DNA from: an uncultured Fidelibacterota bacterium
Lineage (GTDB): Bacteria > Fidelibacterota > Marinisomatia > Marinisomatales > TCS55
DNA length: 64,000 nt
Assembly: GCA_902615915.1 (NCBI GenBank)
Contig: CACMQQ010000001.1
Coordinates: 186,001-250,000 of the forward strand
Direction of reading: 5' to 3'
Shown here one piece after another: positions 49,896 through 60,265 of the stretch. The position numbers and the translations under genes were made by a program. Under the pieces are notes generated by a model, which made no database searches, had not been told where the DNA came from, and saw only the letters and a list, made by a program, of their open reading frames with translations. Position 1 is the first letter of the stretch. Every line of letters begins with the position of its first letter.

Positions 49896-52800
49896 ATGAA
49901 ATCTGAATTTGTCCACCTGCACAATCACTCTGACTATAGCTTGTTAGACGGCGCTCAAACAGTTCAGACACTGGTCAACACAATCGATGATCTAGGTATG
50001 GATTCGGTTGCTTTGACTGAGCATGGAAATATGTTTAGCGTTTTGCCGTATTACAAATCAGCAAAAAAAGCAGGAATTAAACCAATTATAGGATGCGAGG
50101 TTTATGTTGCTGTTGAAAGCAGGTTCAATAAAAAACCAAGATCGGATGGAGGGTGGGGCAATAACCATCTGATTTTATTGGCTCAAAACTACAAGGGTTA
50201 TCAAAATTTAATGAAATTAGTTACACATGGCTATTTAGAAGGATTTTACTACAGGCCTCGAATAGATATGGAACTAATTGAAAAATATTCTGAGGGCTTA
50301 ATATGCCTATCCGGTTGTTTAAAAGGAGAAATTCCTGAAAGAATGTTGAAAGGCGACTGGGAAGGTGCAAAAAATAAAGCATTAGAATTTTCGAGAATTT
50401 TTGAAAATAGATTCTATCTAGAGGTTCAAAATCATGGTATTCCAGATGAGTTAAAAAACATTGAAAACATGAAAAAGTTAGCATCAGAACTTAACCTGCC
50501 ACTAGTATGTACAAATGATGCTCATTATGCAAAACATGAACATTGGGAAGCTCACGATGTGCATATTTGCCTTGGTACAGGCAAAGATCGTGATGACCCT
50601 AAAAGATTAAGATACGCTACTCCGGAGTTTTATTTTAAATCTCAAGATCAGATGTTCAAATTGTTCAAAGATGTACCGAACGCAATTGAAAATACACTCA
50701 AAATTGCAGAAAGCATTGATATTGAGCTTCCTATGGGACAATACCATTTGCCAAACTTTCCAATTCCGCAAGATTTTAAGGATCAGGACCCAAATAATTA
50801 TTTGAAATCTCTTTGTGTAGAAGGGCTTCAAAAAAGATATGGGGAAATATCACCAGAAATTTCCCATAGATTAAATCATGAATTAAATGTTATTAATAAA
50901 ATGGGCTTTGCGGGATACTTTTTGATAACAGCTGATTTTGTAAAGTACGCTAAAGATAGCTCAATACCGGTTGGTCCGGGTAGAGGTTCAGCTGCAGGTA
51001 GTTTAGTTTCTTATTCATTGGGAATCACGACGATTGACCCACTAAAGCACAAGCTGCTCTTTGAAAGATTTTTAAATCCTGAGAGAATAAGCATGCCTGA
51101 TATTGATATAGATTTTTGTATTGAGCGAAGAGGCGAGGTCATCGATTACATAAAGGGCCAATATGGTGAAAACTCAGTAACACAGATAATTACTTTTGGA
51201 AAAATGAAAGCACGCCAAGTAGTTAGGGATGTTGGTAGAGTTTTAGGATATAGTTTTGGAGAAATTGATAAGCTCGCAAAATTAATTCCAACTACATTAA
51301 ATATCACTCTTGAGGAAGCTTTAAAGCAAAGTCCTGAGCTAAAGAATGCATCTGAAAATCAATTTAAGGAAGTGATGGATTATTCAAAGATTTTAGAAGG
51401 AATGAATAGGCATGCATCAATTCATGCAGCGGGTGTTGTCATTGCTCCTGGCGAATTAACTGATTACGTTCCGCTTTATAAATCCCCACAAGGCGATATT
51501 ACTTCTCAATATGACATGAAAGGATTAGAAGAGTTAGGTCTATTAAAATTAGATTTTTTGGGTCTTAGAAATTTAACGGTTATTGATAAAACCTTAAAAT
51601 TAATTGAAGAGAGCGGAAAAAAGATTGATATAGAAAAAGTTCCCTTAGATGACCCAAAGGTGTATTCACTCTTTGCAAAGGGCCTAACAATTGGCGTTTT
51701 TCAATTTGAATCATCTGGAATGAGAGAGTTTTTAAAAAAACTTAAACCTACGGCTATTGAAGATCTTATTGCAATGAATGCATTATACAGGCCCGGTCCC
51801 ATGAAAAATATTGATGACTTTATTTCTAGAAAGCATGGCAAAAAGAAAATTGACTACCCCCATGCGTCAATGGAAGAAATACTGAGTGAGACTTATGGTA
51901 TAATTGTCTACCAAGAGCAAGTTATGCAGATAGCCAACGAGATCGCAGGTTTTTCACTTGGCGAGGCAGATATTATGCGCAGAGCAATGGGTAAGAAGAT
52001 CAAAAAATTAATGGATGAACTTAAAATTAAATTTATAGAGGGTGCAAAAAACAAAAATGATATTTCTCATGAAAAGGGAAAAGAAATTTTTGAACTGATT
52101 GAAAGGTTTGCTCAATATGGTTTTAATAAAAGCCATTCCACAGCTTACGCATATGTAGCTTATCAAACGGCTTGGTTAAAAGCGCATTATCCTGCTGAAT
52201 TTATGAGCGCAAACTTGACAAGTGAAATGTCAAACATAGATAGAATTGTTATCTTAATTAATGAATGTCGAAAAATGGATATTGAGGTTAATCCACCAGA
52301 CATTAACATATCAGATATAAATTTTAGACCCATTGATAACAAAACCATATCATTTGGTTTGAATGCTATTAAAAATGTTGGTATAAAGGCTTTAGAGAAA
52401 ATAGTCGAAGCTAGAAAAGAGCATAAAAATTTTAGCAATATTTTTGATTTTACTTCATCAGTTAGTTTGCAAGCTGTGAATAAAAAAGTATTGGAAAGCT
52501 TGAACATGGCAGGAGCTTTAGATTCACTTGATGGCAATAGAGCGCAAATTGATTTAAGCATTGAGATAGCATTGAAACATGGGCAATCAGTCCAAGAAAA
52601 TAAAAGTAAAAATCAAGTTGATCTTTTTGGACAATCAGAAAATGGCACAAACAATGATTTGCTTCCATCTCTTCCCATTTCAGAAGAATGGGAAGAAAGC
52701 AAGGTGCTGGAAAAAGAAAAAGAAGTTCTAGGAATGTATTTATCCGGTCAGCCATTGCTAAAATACGCTGAAGATCTTGAAGAATTCACAAATTTTGATT

Positions 52801-53336
52801 TTACTGAAAGCATAATGGATAAAAAATTTAAAAAAGTGAGAATTGGTGGCTCTATTTCAGATTTGAAACTTCATATGGATAAAAAAGGAAATCAAATGTC
52901 ATTCTTCAAGCTTGATTGTCTTGGCGGGCAAGCAGAAATTCTTGCCTTTAGCGATACATTTGCAAAGTACAAGGATTTGCTTAAAAACGATCAGGTAGTT
53001 TTTATATCTGGCAGACCAACCGATGAGAATGATTTCTCTGATCTAAAATTAATTGCTGAAGAAATAGTATCAATAGACTTGGCAAGAGAGATTTTTTCTA
53101 AAAATGTGAATATTTCTATTGGTATAGATAACCAAAATTCTCAACAAGATATCATTAAGTTGAAAACTCTATCAGAAAAGTACAAAGGGGACTGTGGTTT
53201 AATGTTTCATTTCAAACAAACGACTGGCAGATCGCAGAGAGTCTTTGCACACAATATTAAAGTTAATACAAACAATGATTTTTTGAAAGAATGCCGTGAG
53301 ATTTTTGGATCTAAAAATATTTGGATAACAGATTAA
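49896..53336 (+). CDS. dnaE: DNA polymerase III alpha subunit
   Basis: 1146 aa replicative polymerase of the DnaE1 type. PHP domain at the N-terminus (FVHLHNHSDYSLLDGA), then palm/thumb: PVGPGRGSAAGSLVSYSLGI, MPDIDIDFCIERRGEVIDYI (catalytic Asp pair), MNALYRPGPMKNIDDFI, IVYQEQVMQIANEIAGFSLG, NKSHSTAYAYVAYQTAWLKA; a helix-hairpin-helix region and a C-terminal OB-fold (RIGGSISDLKLHMDKKGNQM). The C-terminal end (about 1090-1146) is a further small domain. The gene lies 50 bases after prmC, with its own AGGAAT site. Confidence 0.97.
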   Translation: MKSEFVHLHNHSDYSLLDGAQTVQTLVNTIDDLGMDSVALTEHGNMFSVLPYYKSAKKAGIKPIIGCEVYVAVESRFNKKPRSDGGWGNNHLILLAQNYKGYQNLMKLVTHGYLEGFYYRPRIDMELIEKYSEGLICLSGCLKGEIPERMLKGDWEGAKNKALEFSRIFENRFYLEVQNHGIPDELKNIENMKKLASELNLPLVCTNDAHYAKHEHWEAHDVHICLGTGKDRDDPKRLRYATPEFYFKSQDQMFKLFKDVPNAIENTLKIAESIDIELPMGQYHLPNFPIPQDFKDQDPNNYLKSLCVEGLQKRYGEISPEISHRLNHELNVINKMGFAGYFLITADFVKYAKDSSIPVGPGRGSAAGSLVSYSLGITTIDPLKHKLLFERFLNPERISMPDIDIDFCIERRGEVIDYIKGQYGENSVTQIITFGKMKARQVVRDVGRVLGYSFGEIDKLAKLIPTTLNITLEEALKQSPELKNASENQFKEVMDYSKILEGMNRHASIHAAGVVIAPGELTDYVPLYKSPQGDITSQYDMKGLEELGLLKLDFLGLRNLTVIDKTLKLIEESGKKIDIEKVPLDDPKVYSLFAKGLTIGVFQFESSGMREFLKKLKPTAIEDLIAMNALYRPGPMKNIDDFISRKHGKKKIDYPHASMEEILSETYGIIVYQEQVMQIANEIAGFSLGEADIMRRAMGKKIKKLMDELKIKFIEGAKNKNDISHEKGKEIFELIERFAQYGFNKSHSTAYAYVAYQTAWLKAHYPAEFMSANLTSEMSNIDRIVILINECRKMDIEVNPPDINISDINFRPIDNKTISFGLNAIKNVGIKALEKIVEARKEHKNFSNIFDFTSSVSLQAVNKKVLESLNMAGALDSLDGNRAQIDLSIEIALKHGQSVQENKSKNQVDLFGQSENGTNNDLLPSLPISEEWEESKVLEKEKEVLGMYLSGQPLLKYAEDLEEFTNFDFTESIMDKKFKKVRIGGSISDLKLHMDKKGNQMSFFKLDCLGGQAEILAFSDTFAKYKDLLKNDQVVFISGRPTDENDFSDLKLIAEEIVSIDLAREIFSKNVNISIGIDNQNSQQDIIKLKTLSEKYKGDCGLMFHFKQTTGRSQRVFAHNIKVNTNNDFLKECREIFGSKNIWITD

Positions 53337-53395
53337 TACAAATTTTCTTATTTTCATTTTTTTTTATGTAATTTTATAATTAAGATGAGTTAAAC

Positions 53396-53809
53396 ATGAA
53401 AAGAAACATTCGAATTCTAATGGCTAAGCCTGGTCTTGATGGTCATGATAGGGGCCTAAAAGTATTAGCTGCAGCTTACAGAGATGCCGGCATGGAGGTG
53501 ATTTACCTCGGTTTAAGGCAAACACCTGATATGATAGTTGCTTCAGCACTACAAGAGGATGTTGATGTTATAGCTCTTTCTAGTCTCAACAATGCTCATA
53601 TGACAATTTTCCCAGCAGTCTTAAATCTAATGAAAGAAAAAGGGTTGATAGACGTATTGCTTGTTGGAGGCGGAATCATCCCTAAAAAAGATATCGAGAA
53701 ATTGGAAAGCATGGGCATGGGAAAGTTATTTGGTCCTGGTACCCCAGTACAAGAGACTGTAGATTATATTACTGCATGGGTTGAAAAAAATAGAATGATA
53801 GAGCTTTAA
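53396..53809 (+). CDS. Cobalamin-binding subunit of a methylmalonyl-CoA mutase-type enzyme
   Basis: 137 aa, one B12-binding domain. [20 protein letters not shown] contains the DxHxxG motif for the lower axial His of cobalamin; [10 protein letters not shown] and [16 protein letters not shown] complete the Rossmann-like fold. In methylmalonyl-CoA mutase this domain is fused to or separate from the TIM-barrel catalytic part; here it is stand-alone, as in archaeal and some bacterial two-subunit enzymes. The catalytic subunit is not in the window. Other B12-dependent mutases (isobutyryl-CoA, ethylmalonyl-CoA) remain possible. Confidence 0.9.
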   Translation: MKRNIRILMAKPGLDGHDRGLKVLAAAYRDAGMEVIYLGLRQTPDMIVASALQEDVDVIALSSLNNAHMTIFPAVLNLMKEKGLIDVLLVGGGIIPKKDIEKLESMGMGKLFGPGTPVQETVDYITAWVEKNRMIEL

Positions 53810-54424
53810 ATGGAATTAAATAATCTAACAGAATTAGAGTTATATTTTGCAGATCATTTTGACACTGTACTGTTCCCAGTATTAGCAGAGATATATCAAA
53901 ATAAAGGTCAATATTCACGTGCAAAAAAAGTATGTGAAATCGGTTTAGGACATCACCCTCAGTCAATTGATGGTCAATATATTTTATCTCAAGCTGAGCT
54001 TGGGCTAGGCAATTTAGTCAAAGCTGAAAAGCTGATGATAAAAATTTTAGACAGATTTCCTAACCATATTCCAGCTGCATCTGCTTTACCAATGGTTCAA
54101 GAACAATTGGGAAGATCAAAGAATACTTTATCAAAAAGCTGGAAAGGTGCTCAGGAAGTTGACCCCAAAAATAAATTAGCTAATGAATTCTTGACAAATG
54201 CTAAAAAATCTAAGAAAAGAAAAACAAAAAAAGCGCAAGCAAAAAATGATAAAATGGATGACTTTGCTATAAGCCCTAGGCTAGCTACTTTTACATTAGT
54301 TCACGTCCTGAAAGGTCAGGAGCTATATACAAGAGCTTTAGATGTGTTGGATATTCTTGAGAAAAAAGGTGAGAATAAAGAGAGGATTGCAGCTGAAAGA
54401 GAATCAATTAAATCCAAGTTTTGA
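53810..54424 (+). CDS. TPR protein of unknown function
   Basis: 204 aa, no signal peptide. Two to three TPR units at about residues 15-110 (VLAEIYQNKGQYSRAKKVCE, ILSQAELGLGNLVKAEKLMI), a Lys-rich linker (KKSKKRKTKKAQAKNDKMDD) and a final TPR-like unit (ATFTLVHVLKGQELYTRALD). It starts directly at the end of the B12 subunit gene (no gap), so coupled expression is likely; a link to the mutase is not evident from sequence. It may be a cytoplasmic scaffold. Confidence 0.7.
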   Translation: MELNNLTELELYFADHFDTVLFPVLAEIYQNKGQYSRAKKVCEIGLGHHPQSIDGQYILSQAELGLGNLVKAEKLMIKILDRFPNHIPAASALPMVQEQLGRSKNTLSKSWKGAQEVDPKNKLANEFLTNAKKSKKRKTKKAQAKNDKMDDFAISPRLATFTLVHVLKGQELYTRALDVLDILEKKGENKERIAAERESIKSKF

Positions 54425-54479
54425 TCGATTTCTATTCATCACTCTAAAAATTATCTGAAAAAACCTACTTTTGCATTAA

Positions 54480-56594
54480 ATGATAAAAAAAGCCTTTATA
54501 CTTTTCTCGATCTCGTTGTTTTTATCAATATTCTACTTTGCATTAAATCCTCAATTTAATCAAAATATTAATGAAGAATCTTTTAATGACTTTGATGTAA
54601 CAATTTATAGAGATCGATTTGGTGTTCCTCATATAATTGGTAAAAAAGATAAGGATACAGCATACGGCTTAGCATATGCTCACGCTGAGGACGATTTTGA
54701 GACAATACAAGATATGATGCTCTTTGCCAGGGGCAAATTGGCAAGCAAAAAGGGCAGAAAAATGGCCTCGAGTGACTACCTATTGCAACTCCTAAAGGTT
54801 TGGGAAGTAGTAAATGCTAACTATGATCGCAATATATCAGCTGAAACTAAATCTATTTTAAATGGCTATGCTGCAGGTTTGAATCACTATGCATTAAATA
54901 ATCCTAACATGACCTATCGAGGACTATTCCCTGTAACAGCTAAAGATATTGTCGCAGGTTTTGTTCATAGAATGCCTTTAATGTTTGGTCTTGATGATGC
55001 TATAAAAAATGCGACAGAAAAAGGTAACTCTGAATTTGCTTTTTTGAATTATAATACCAAAGGCTTTGATCAAAAAGTTTTAGGGTCAAATCAGATAGCA
55101 GTTGCCCCATCTAGGTCAGCTGATGGCTATACTAGGCTTGCAATAAATCCGCATCAGCCATGGATGGGCCCAGTAACATTTTATGAAGCACATTTATATA
55201 GCGAAGAGGGTTGGAATATAAATGGTGGTTTATTCCCAGGTTCGCCGGTTGTTTTATTAGGGCATAACAAAAATATTGGTTGGTCTCATACTGTAAATCG
55301 GCCAGATCTAATTGACGTTTATGAATTGAAACTTCACTCAAAAGATAAGAACAAGTATCTGATGGGAGGAAGATGGAGAGAATTTGAGATTAAGCAAGCA
55401 AAAATCGAAGTTAAGATTTTTGGTCCAATTTCATGGACATTTAAAAGAGAGATGCTTTGGTCAATCCACGGACCTGCAATCAGAACCGAAAGAGGCGTTT
55501 TTGCTTTCAGATATTCAGGTTATGGCGAAGTCAGACATGTTGATCAATGGTACAAAATGAATAAATCTAACAATCTTGATGAATTTATCAGTGCTATGAA
55601 AATGCAAGCTATTCCCATGTTTAACACTATGTATGCTGACAAGAGTGGAAATATTTTTTATGTCTACAACGCATTACTTCCGCAAAGGACTAGTGGATCA
55701 TATGATTTCAGCAAAACTTTGCCTGGAGATACGCCTCATGCTCTGTGGGGAAAATATTTTGATTTTGACGAATTGCCACAAATATTAAATCCAGAATCTG
55801 GTTTTTTACAAAATTGTAATAGCACACCATTTTTAGCCAGCATTGATGAAAATGATATAGATTTTTCATTTTACCCTAAAAATTTGGGGATTGAGACACA
55901 TCAATCTAATAGAGCCTTGAGGGCACATGAAACTTTTGGAGCTGATACTTCTATTACAAGAGATGAATTTTACAAGTATAAATTTGATAATAAATATTCG
56001 AAAAAATCAGTTTTAATAAAGAATTTAAACAAATTCTTAAGTCAAGCAGAAAGCGATGACGAAAATGTCATCGATGCAATCAAGATACTGGAAAACTGGG
56101 ATCAGACTGCTGACAGTTCTAGCGTTGGAATGCATTTAGCGTTTGAGGCAATATTACCAACAGAGAATCCAGATGAATACAAATATAGCTATTTAAAAAT
56201 TAAAGAAAGATTAGAAAAAGCAGTGAAAAAATATTTAAAATACTATGGTAAGTTAGATATCAAATGGGGAGAAATTTTACGAATGAAAAGAAAAGATATT
56301 GACCTGCCATTAAATGGCGGACCAGATGTTTTGAGAGCAATTCATTCTAAAGAGAAAAATGGGAAAAGGCTGCCAACTGCAGGAGATTGTTTTTTTGAAT
56401 TAGTTGAATGGTCGCCATCAGGTGAGGTAAGCGCTATGTCTTTGCATCAGTTTGGCTCATCAACAAGAAATAGCGATTCTCCTCACTATAGTGATCAGTG
56501 TGAAATTTTTGCCAGAGAAGAAATGAAGCCAGTTCTAATGGATTTAGAAAAAATTAAAAAAAATTCAATAAGATCTTACAGACCAGGAGAATAA
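54480..56594 (+). CDS. Penicillin acylase-family N-terminal nucleophile hydrolase
   Basis: 704 aa secreted Ntn-hydrolase precursor. Signal peptide ([20 protein letters not shown]), the alpha part ([40 protein letters not shown]), and the autocleavage/nucleophile Ser at the start of the beta chain in [15 protein letters not shown] (about residue 203). Beta-chain motifs: [40 protein letters not shown]. The C-terminus carries the [16 protein letters not shown] element. Such enzymes hydrolyse amide bonds of acylated amines, including N-acyl homoserine lactones, acyl peptides and beta-lactams; the substrate is unknown. Next to an S9 peptidase. Confidence 0.92.
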   Translation: MIKKAFILFSISLFLSIFYFALNPQFNQNINEESFNDFDVTIYRDRFGVPHIIGKKDKDTAYGLAYAHAEDDFETIQDMMLFARGKLASKKGRKMASSDYLLQLLKVWEVVNANYDRNISAETKSILNGYAAGLNHYALNNPNMTYRGLFPVTAKDIVAGFVHRMPLMFGLDDAIKNATEKGNSEFAFLNYNTKGFDQKVLGSNQIAVAPSRSADGYTRLAINPHQPWMGPVTFYEAHLYSEEGWNINGGLFPGSPVVLLGHNKNIGWSHTVNRPDLIDVYELKLHSKDKNKYLMGGRWREFEIKQAKIEVKIFGPISWTFKREMLWSIHGPAIRTERGVFAFRYSGYGEVRHVDQWYKMNKSNNLDEFISAMKMQAIPMFNTMYADKSGNIFYVYNALLPQRTSGSYDFSKTLPGDTPHALWGKYFDFDELPQILNPESGFLQNCNSTPFLASIDENDIDFSFYPKNLGIETHQSNRALRAHETFGADTSITRDEFYKYKFDNKYSKKSVLIKNLNKFLSQAESDDENVIDAIKILENWDQTADSSSVGMHLAFEAILPTENPDEYKYSYLKIKERLEKAVKKYLKYYGKLDIKWGEILRMKRKDIDLPLNGGPDVLRAIHSKEKNGKRLPTAGDCFFELVEWSPSGEVSAMSLHQFGSSTRNSDSPHYSDQCEIFAREEMKPVLMDLEKIKKNSIRSYRPGE

Positions 56595-56595
56595 T

Positions 56596-58578
56596 ATGAG
56601 ATTAAAAATGAATAAAATTTTAATATTTTTTTATATTTCGTTTTCAATTTCTATTGCTCAAAGGCCTATTACGTCAAAAGATATCGTTAATTTAAAAACA
56701 GTTTCACAAGCTTCTTTTCACTTCGATGGTTCAAAAATAGTTTATATAAAATCTATACCCAGCTTTAATGATGGCGATAAGGTCTCTAGTTTAAAAGAAA
56801 TTTGGGTCACAAAGTCAAATGGTAAAGACCAGAAAAAGTATACTTCTTCTTCCTCTTCAATAAGAAGTCCACAGTGGACACCAAAAGGGCATATTTCTTA
56901 TTTAGCTAGAAAAAAAGATTTTGATAAAAATACTCAAATTTATACAATTCCAATTGACGGGGGTGAGCCGTCAATTTTAACAAGTCATGATCAAGGAATT
57001 ATTTCATATAAATGGTCACCTGATGGAAAATGGATTGCTTTTACTTCAAAAGATGCTATTAGTGAAAAAAGAAGAAAAGAAATTTCTGATGGTTATGATA
57101 TGATTGTGATGGGGGAGGAAAAGCTTTTTACAAGATTGTGGATTTATAGTCTCAAAAATAATTCTATTGAATTATTATTTAAAAAAGATTTAAACACATA
57201 TGATTTTGAATGGTCACCAAATAGTAAGCAGATTTTATTTCAAGCTACTGAAAAATTTGGCGCTGATGCAAACTATCTAGATCGATCGATCTATCAGGTC
57301 AGAGCTCCTGGCGGAACCCCAAGGAAATTATTTGAAACTCCAGGAAAGCTCTCAAGCATGTCTATATCACCAAATGCTGAGAAGTTTGCTTTTCTGAGTT
57401 CAGTATCTGCTAATGATCCTTTAGCGCAAAGTATATTTATTTCAAACTTTAGGTCACCAGTCCCAATATTAATTACTGACAATCGCGAAGAATCATATGT
57501 GGACATTGAATGGATCAATAATAATGAGATCATTGCTCACTCTCAAAGGGGTACAAAAACATTTTTATCTATGATAAATACCGATAAGAAATCGGATGAT
57601 GGGCAATACTTTATTAAGGATATTTTATCTCCTGAAGAAATTATACAAAGCTTTATTTGGAATGTAAAAACAGAACGACTGGGTTTAATCGTGAATTCAA
57701 AAAAGCATCCAAATGAGCTATTCATTGGCAAGTTGGGCTCAAACAAGATTCAACAATTAACTTTTTCAAACCCTAATTTGAAAAATGTTGCCCTAGCAAA
57801 ACAAGAATCAATTTCATGGCGGTCGAATGATGGCAAGAAAATCGAAGGAATATTAACTTACCCATTGCGTTATGGAAAAGGGCGAAATCCTTTAGTATTG
57901 CAGATTCATGGCGGTCCTGAAGGTGTAAGCTTGGATGGTTGGAATACGAGACCAACTTACCCTGTTCAATTATTAGCAGCGAATGGATTTGTAGTGTTAG
58001 AGCCAAACTACAGAGGAAGCGGTGGCAGGGGCGTTCAATTTTCTAAGGCGGATCATGATGATTTAGGAGGTGCAGAATTTTTAGATGTTTTGTCAGGCAT
58101 AGATCATTTGGTTGAAATTGGATTAGTAGATTCTGAAAAAGTTGGTACCGGTGGATGGTCCTATGGTGGGTATTTTTCAGCTTTAGCAGCAACTATGCAC
58201 TCTGAAAAATTTAAAGCATCGATGGTTGGGGCCGGCCTCACCAATATGATAAGCTTTATGGGTACAACCGATATTCCTAGAGAAATGTCTGTTACACATT
58301 GGAATCAATGGTGGTTTGATAATATGGGTCTCCATTGGGAAAGATCTCCTTTAGCACATATTAATAAAGCAAATACACCTACATTAATTATTCATGGGAT
58401 GAAAGATGAAAGAGTACACCCAGAGCAAGGAATGGAATTATGGCAGGCATTGAAAATTAAAGGAGTGGAAACTGAATTTGTTTTGTATCCACGAGAACCC
58501 CATGGATTGATCGAACGTTCACATAAGCTTGATTATATGGAAAGATTGATTAATTGGTACTTGATGCATGTTAAGTAA
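56596..58578 (+). CDS. S9-family prolyl oligopeptidase/acylaminoacyl peptidase
   Basis: 660 aa with a signal peptide (KILIFFYISFSISIAQ). N-terminal WD40/Kelch-like propeller (repeats such as YKWSPDGKWIAFTS, FEWSPNSKQILFQA) followed by the alpha/beta hydrolase domain: NYRGSGGRGVQF, GTGGWSYGGYFSALAA with the nucleophile Ser (about residue 527), HGMKDERVHPEQGMELW with the Asp and REPHGLIER with the His. Removes residues from short peptides, often acylated or with Pro. It starts one base after the penicillin acylase gene. Confidence 0.94.
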   Translation: MRLKMNKILIFFYISFSISIAQRPITSKDIVNLKTVSQASFHFDGSKIVYIKSIPSFNDGDKVSSLKEIWVTKSNGKDQKKYTSSSSSIRSPQWTPKGHISYLARKKDFDKNTQIYTIPIDGGEPSILTSHDQGIISYKWSPDGKWIAFTSKDAISEKRRKEISDGYDMIVMGEEKLFTRLWIYSLKNNSIELLFKKDLNTYDFEWSPNSKQILFQATEKFGADANYLDRSIYQVRAPGGTPRKLFETPGKLSSMSISPNAEKFAFLSSVSANDPLAQSIFISNFRSPVPILITDNREESYVDIEWINNNEIIAHSQRGTKTFLSMINTDKKSDDGQYFIKDILSPEEIIQSFIWNVKTERLGLIVNSKKHPNELFIGKLGSNKIQQLTFSNPNLKNVALAKQESISWRSNDGKKIEGILTYPLRYGKGRNPLVLQIHGGPEGVSLDGWNTRPTYPVQLLAANGFVVLEPNYRGSGGRGVQFSKADHDDLGGAEFLDVLSGIDHLVEIGLVDSEKVGTGGWSYGGYFSALAATMHSEKFKASMVGAGLTNMISFMGTTDIPREMSVTHWNQWWFDNMGLHWERSPLAHINKANTPTLIIHGMKDERVHPEQGMELWQALKIKGVETEFVLYPREPHGLIERSHKLDYMERLINWYLMHVK

Positions 58579-59557
58579 CATAAAATTCTATTTAATATTT
58601 ATTTTTTCCTTCATTGGTATATTTCCACTTTTAGCAGATGAAATTGCTCCTATTGAAATAACTCTAGAAGGAGAAGCATCAAATAAAAAACTAGAAATGT
58701 CAGGCCTAGCCTGGTATAGAGACAACTTAATCTTAATGCCTCAATATGTTGATCTAAAATCGCCCGCTTTTTATTATATCAAAAAATCTGAATTAAAAAA
58801 TTGGGTGAGAAGAAAAGAAAAAAATTCAATCGACCCAAAAAGAATTGAACTAAAAATGCCCAACTTTGATAAAATGATTGACGGATATCAAGGTTTTGAA
58901 GCGCTATGCTTTCATGGAGATAAGATCTACCTTATAATTGAATCTAAAGAAAATAATTTCATGCGGAGTTTTTTGATAATGGGGACTATAAACTTTAAGA
59001 AGTCAATGATTGACTTGTCTCAATCAAAGCTCAATGAGATCCCTATTCCCATTAATTTGAAAAATATAGGCTATGAAAGCATATTAAAGCACAACAGTAA
59101 CCTATATTTATTTTTTGAAGCTAATGGAGCTGATATAACACAAAATGCTTATGCGCTCAGATATAGCATGTCTCTTGATTACAAAGGAAAGGTACCACTA
59201 CAAAATATAGAGTATAGATTGACAGACGTTTCAAGAGCTGATTCAAGAGGAAGCTTTTGGGGTATTAACTTTTTTTGGCCAGGAGAAAGATCTTTGCTTA
59301 AGCCAAACAAAGAAAATATTATGAATAAATTAAATAGAGGTGAGACCCATCAAAGATTTGACCATGTAGAGCAGTTGCTAAGCTTTAAGATTGGGAAAAA
59401 TGGTATATCAAGAACGGAGCTTCCCCCCATTCAACTTGAACTTAATAAGGAGTCTAGAAATTGGGAGGGTTTAGTTATGCTTGATAATTTAGGCTTTCTA
59501 ATGGTTGTAGATGAATATCCACGTACAATCTTTTCATTTCTTCCATATAAACTATAA
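58568..59557 (+). CDS. Secreted protein, propeller-like (possible phytase-like esterase fold), unknown
   Basis: 329 aa with a signal peptide (MLSNIKFYLIFIFSFIGIFP ... LLAD). Repeated short beta-strand units resemble a propeller: EMSGLAWYRDNLILMPQY, GFEALCFHGDKIYLIIESKE, YESILKHNSNLYLFFEANGA and NWEGLVMLDNLGFLMVVDEY. The pairs (S/F)GxA/xxFxxDxLxL(I/M) are typical of the PF13449-like phytase-related fold, but I am not certain. It overlaps the S9 gene by 11 bases and ends the plus-strand run, abutting the convergent barrel gene. Confidence 0.65.
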   Translation: MLSNIKFYLIFIFSFIGIFPLLADEIAPIEITLEGEASNKKLEMSGLAWYRDNLILMPQYVDLKSPAFYYIKKSELKNWVRRKEKNSIDPKRIELKMPNFDKMIDGYQGFEALCFHGDKIYLIIESKENNFMRSFLIMGTINFKKSMIDLSQSKLNEIPIPINLKNIGYESILKHNSNLYLFFEANGADITQNAYALRYSMSLDYKGKVPLQNIEYRLTDVSRADSRGSFWGINFFWPGERSLLKPNKENIMNKLNRGETHQRFDHVEQLLSFKIGKNGISRTELPPIQLELNKESRNWEGLVMLDNLGFLMVVDEYPRTIFSFLPYKL

Positions 59558-60265
59558 TCACTTTTTTAATCTAATCCTACCCTTCCATTCGATTGCCATT
59601 GTCAATGAAAATGCTCTTGACCTAGACTTTATTATATAATCCTCTTCTTCATAATTAAGATTTAATGAGATATTCTGATTCATTGGAAAAATAAGTTCAA
59701 TAAGGTACTGATTTCTGGTAAGGTTATTTTCAATTATTTCGCTGATCTGTTGAAAATGTTCAAATTCAATCTTTGAAGAAAACCATTTTAAATCATGATC
59801 CCAAAAAATTCCTGCCATTGCATAGGATGTTTTGCGTGTATCGTTCAAGAAGTTTGACATATCAAAAGCATGGCCGATTTCAACATTTATTAATCCATTC
59901 TCATACTGGTTTAAAAAAATTCCAAGACCTTGGTTAACGTGATATTGAAGATCTAGATTAGCTTGGCTATTCTTTCTAAAAAATGATGTTGTGTATCTAT
60001 AAAATCTAGAATTGCTACTATATTTGTCGCTCGACTTGTATCTTAAATATACAAATGACTCGTTTTGCAAATTATATGCAAATAGCCTTAGGTCTCTAAA
60101 AGTGTCATCAGTTTTCCTGTTTAACCTGTAGTATCCAAAAGCTCCATTTTGCGATTGAGCATTCGAGAGTCCTATACGACCATAATGTTTCCATTTTAAC
60201 GAATCGCTTTGTGAAAAGATTAATGATACAAATAAAAGAAGTAAAATCTTTTTAACATAAATCAT
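59558..60265 (-). CDS. Predicted small outer-membrane beta-barrel, unknown
   Basis: 235 aa with a signal peptide (MIYVKKILLLLFVSLIFSQ). The mature part is dense with alternating amphipathic strands (WKHYGRIGLSNAQSQNGAFG, FVYLRYKSSDKYSSNSRFYR, NLDLQYHVNQGLGIFLNQYE, AMAGIFWDHDLKWFSSKIEF) and ends in an aromatic/basic strand, the look of a small barrel such as DUF481 or DUF2490 proteins. It starts by ATGA overlap with the ABC-2 permease stop, so it may be a component of the same export process. Confidence 0.65.
   Translation of the reverse strand: MIYVKKILLLLFVSLIFSQSDSLKWKHYGRIGLSNAQSQNGAFGYYRLNRKTDDTFRDLRLFAYNLQNESFVYLRYKSSDKYSSNSRFYRYTTSFFRKNSQANLDLQYHVNQGLGIFLNQYENGLINVEIGHAFDMSNFLNDTRKTSYAMAGIFWDHDLKWFSSKIEFEHFQQISEIIENNLTRNQYLIELIFPMNQNISLNLNYEEEDYIIKSRSRAFSLTMAIEWKGRIRLKK

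Noticed and set aside
53769-53966. Opposite-strand 65-aa ORF across the B12-subunit/TPR junction
   Set aside because: Entirely antisense to two well-supported genes with no independent signals.
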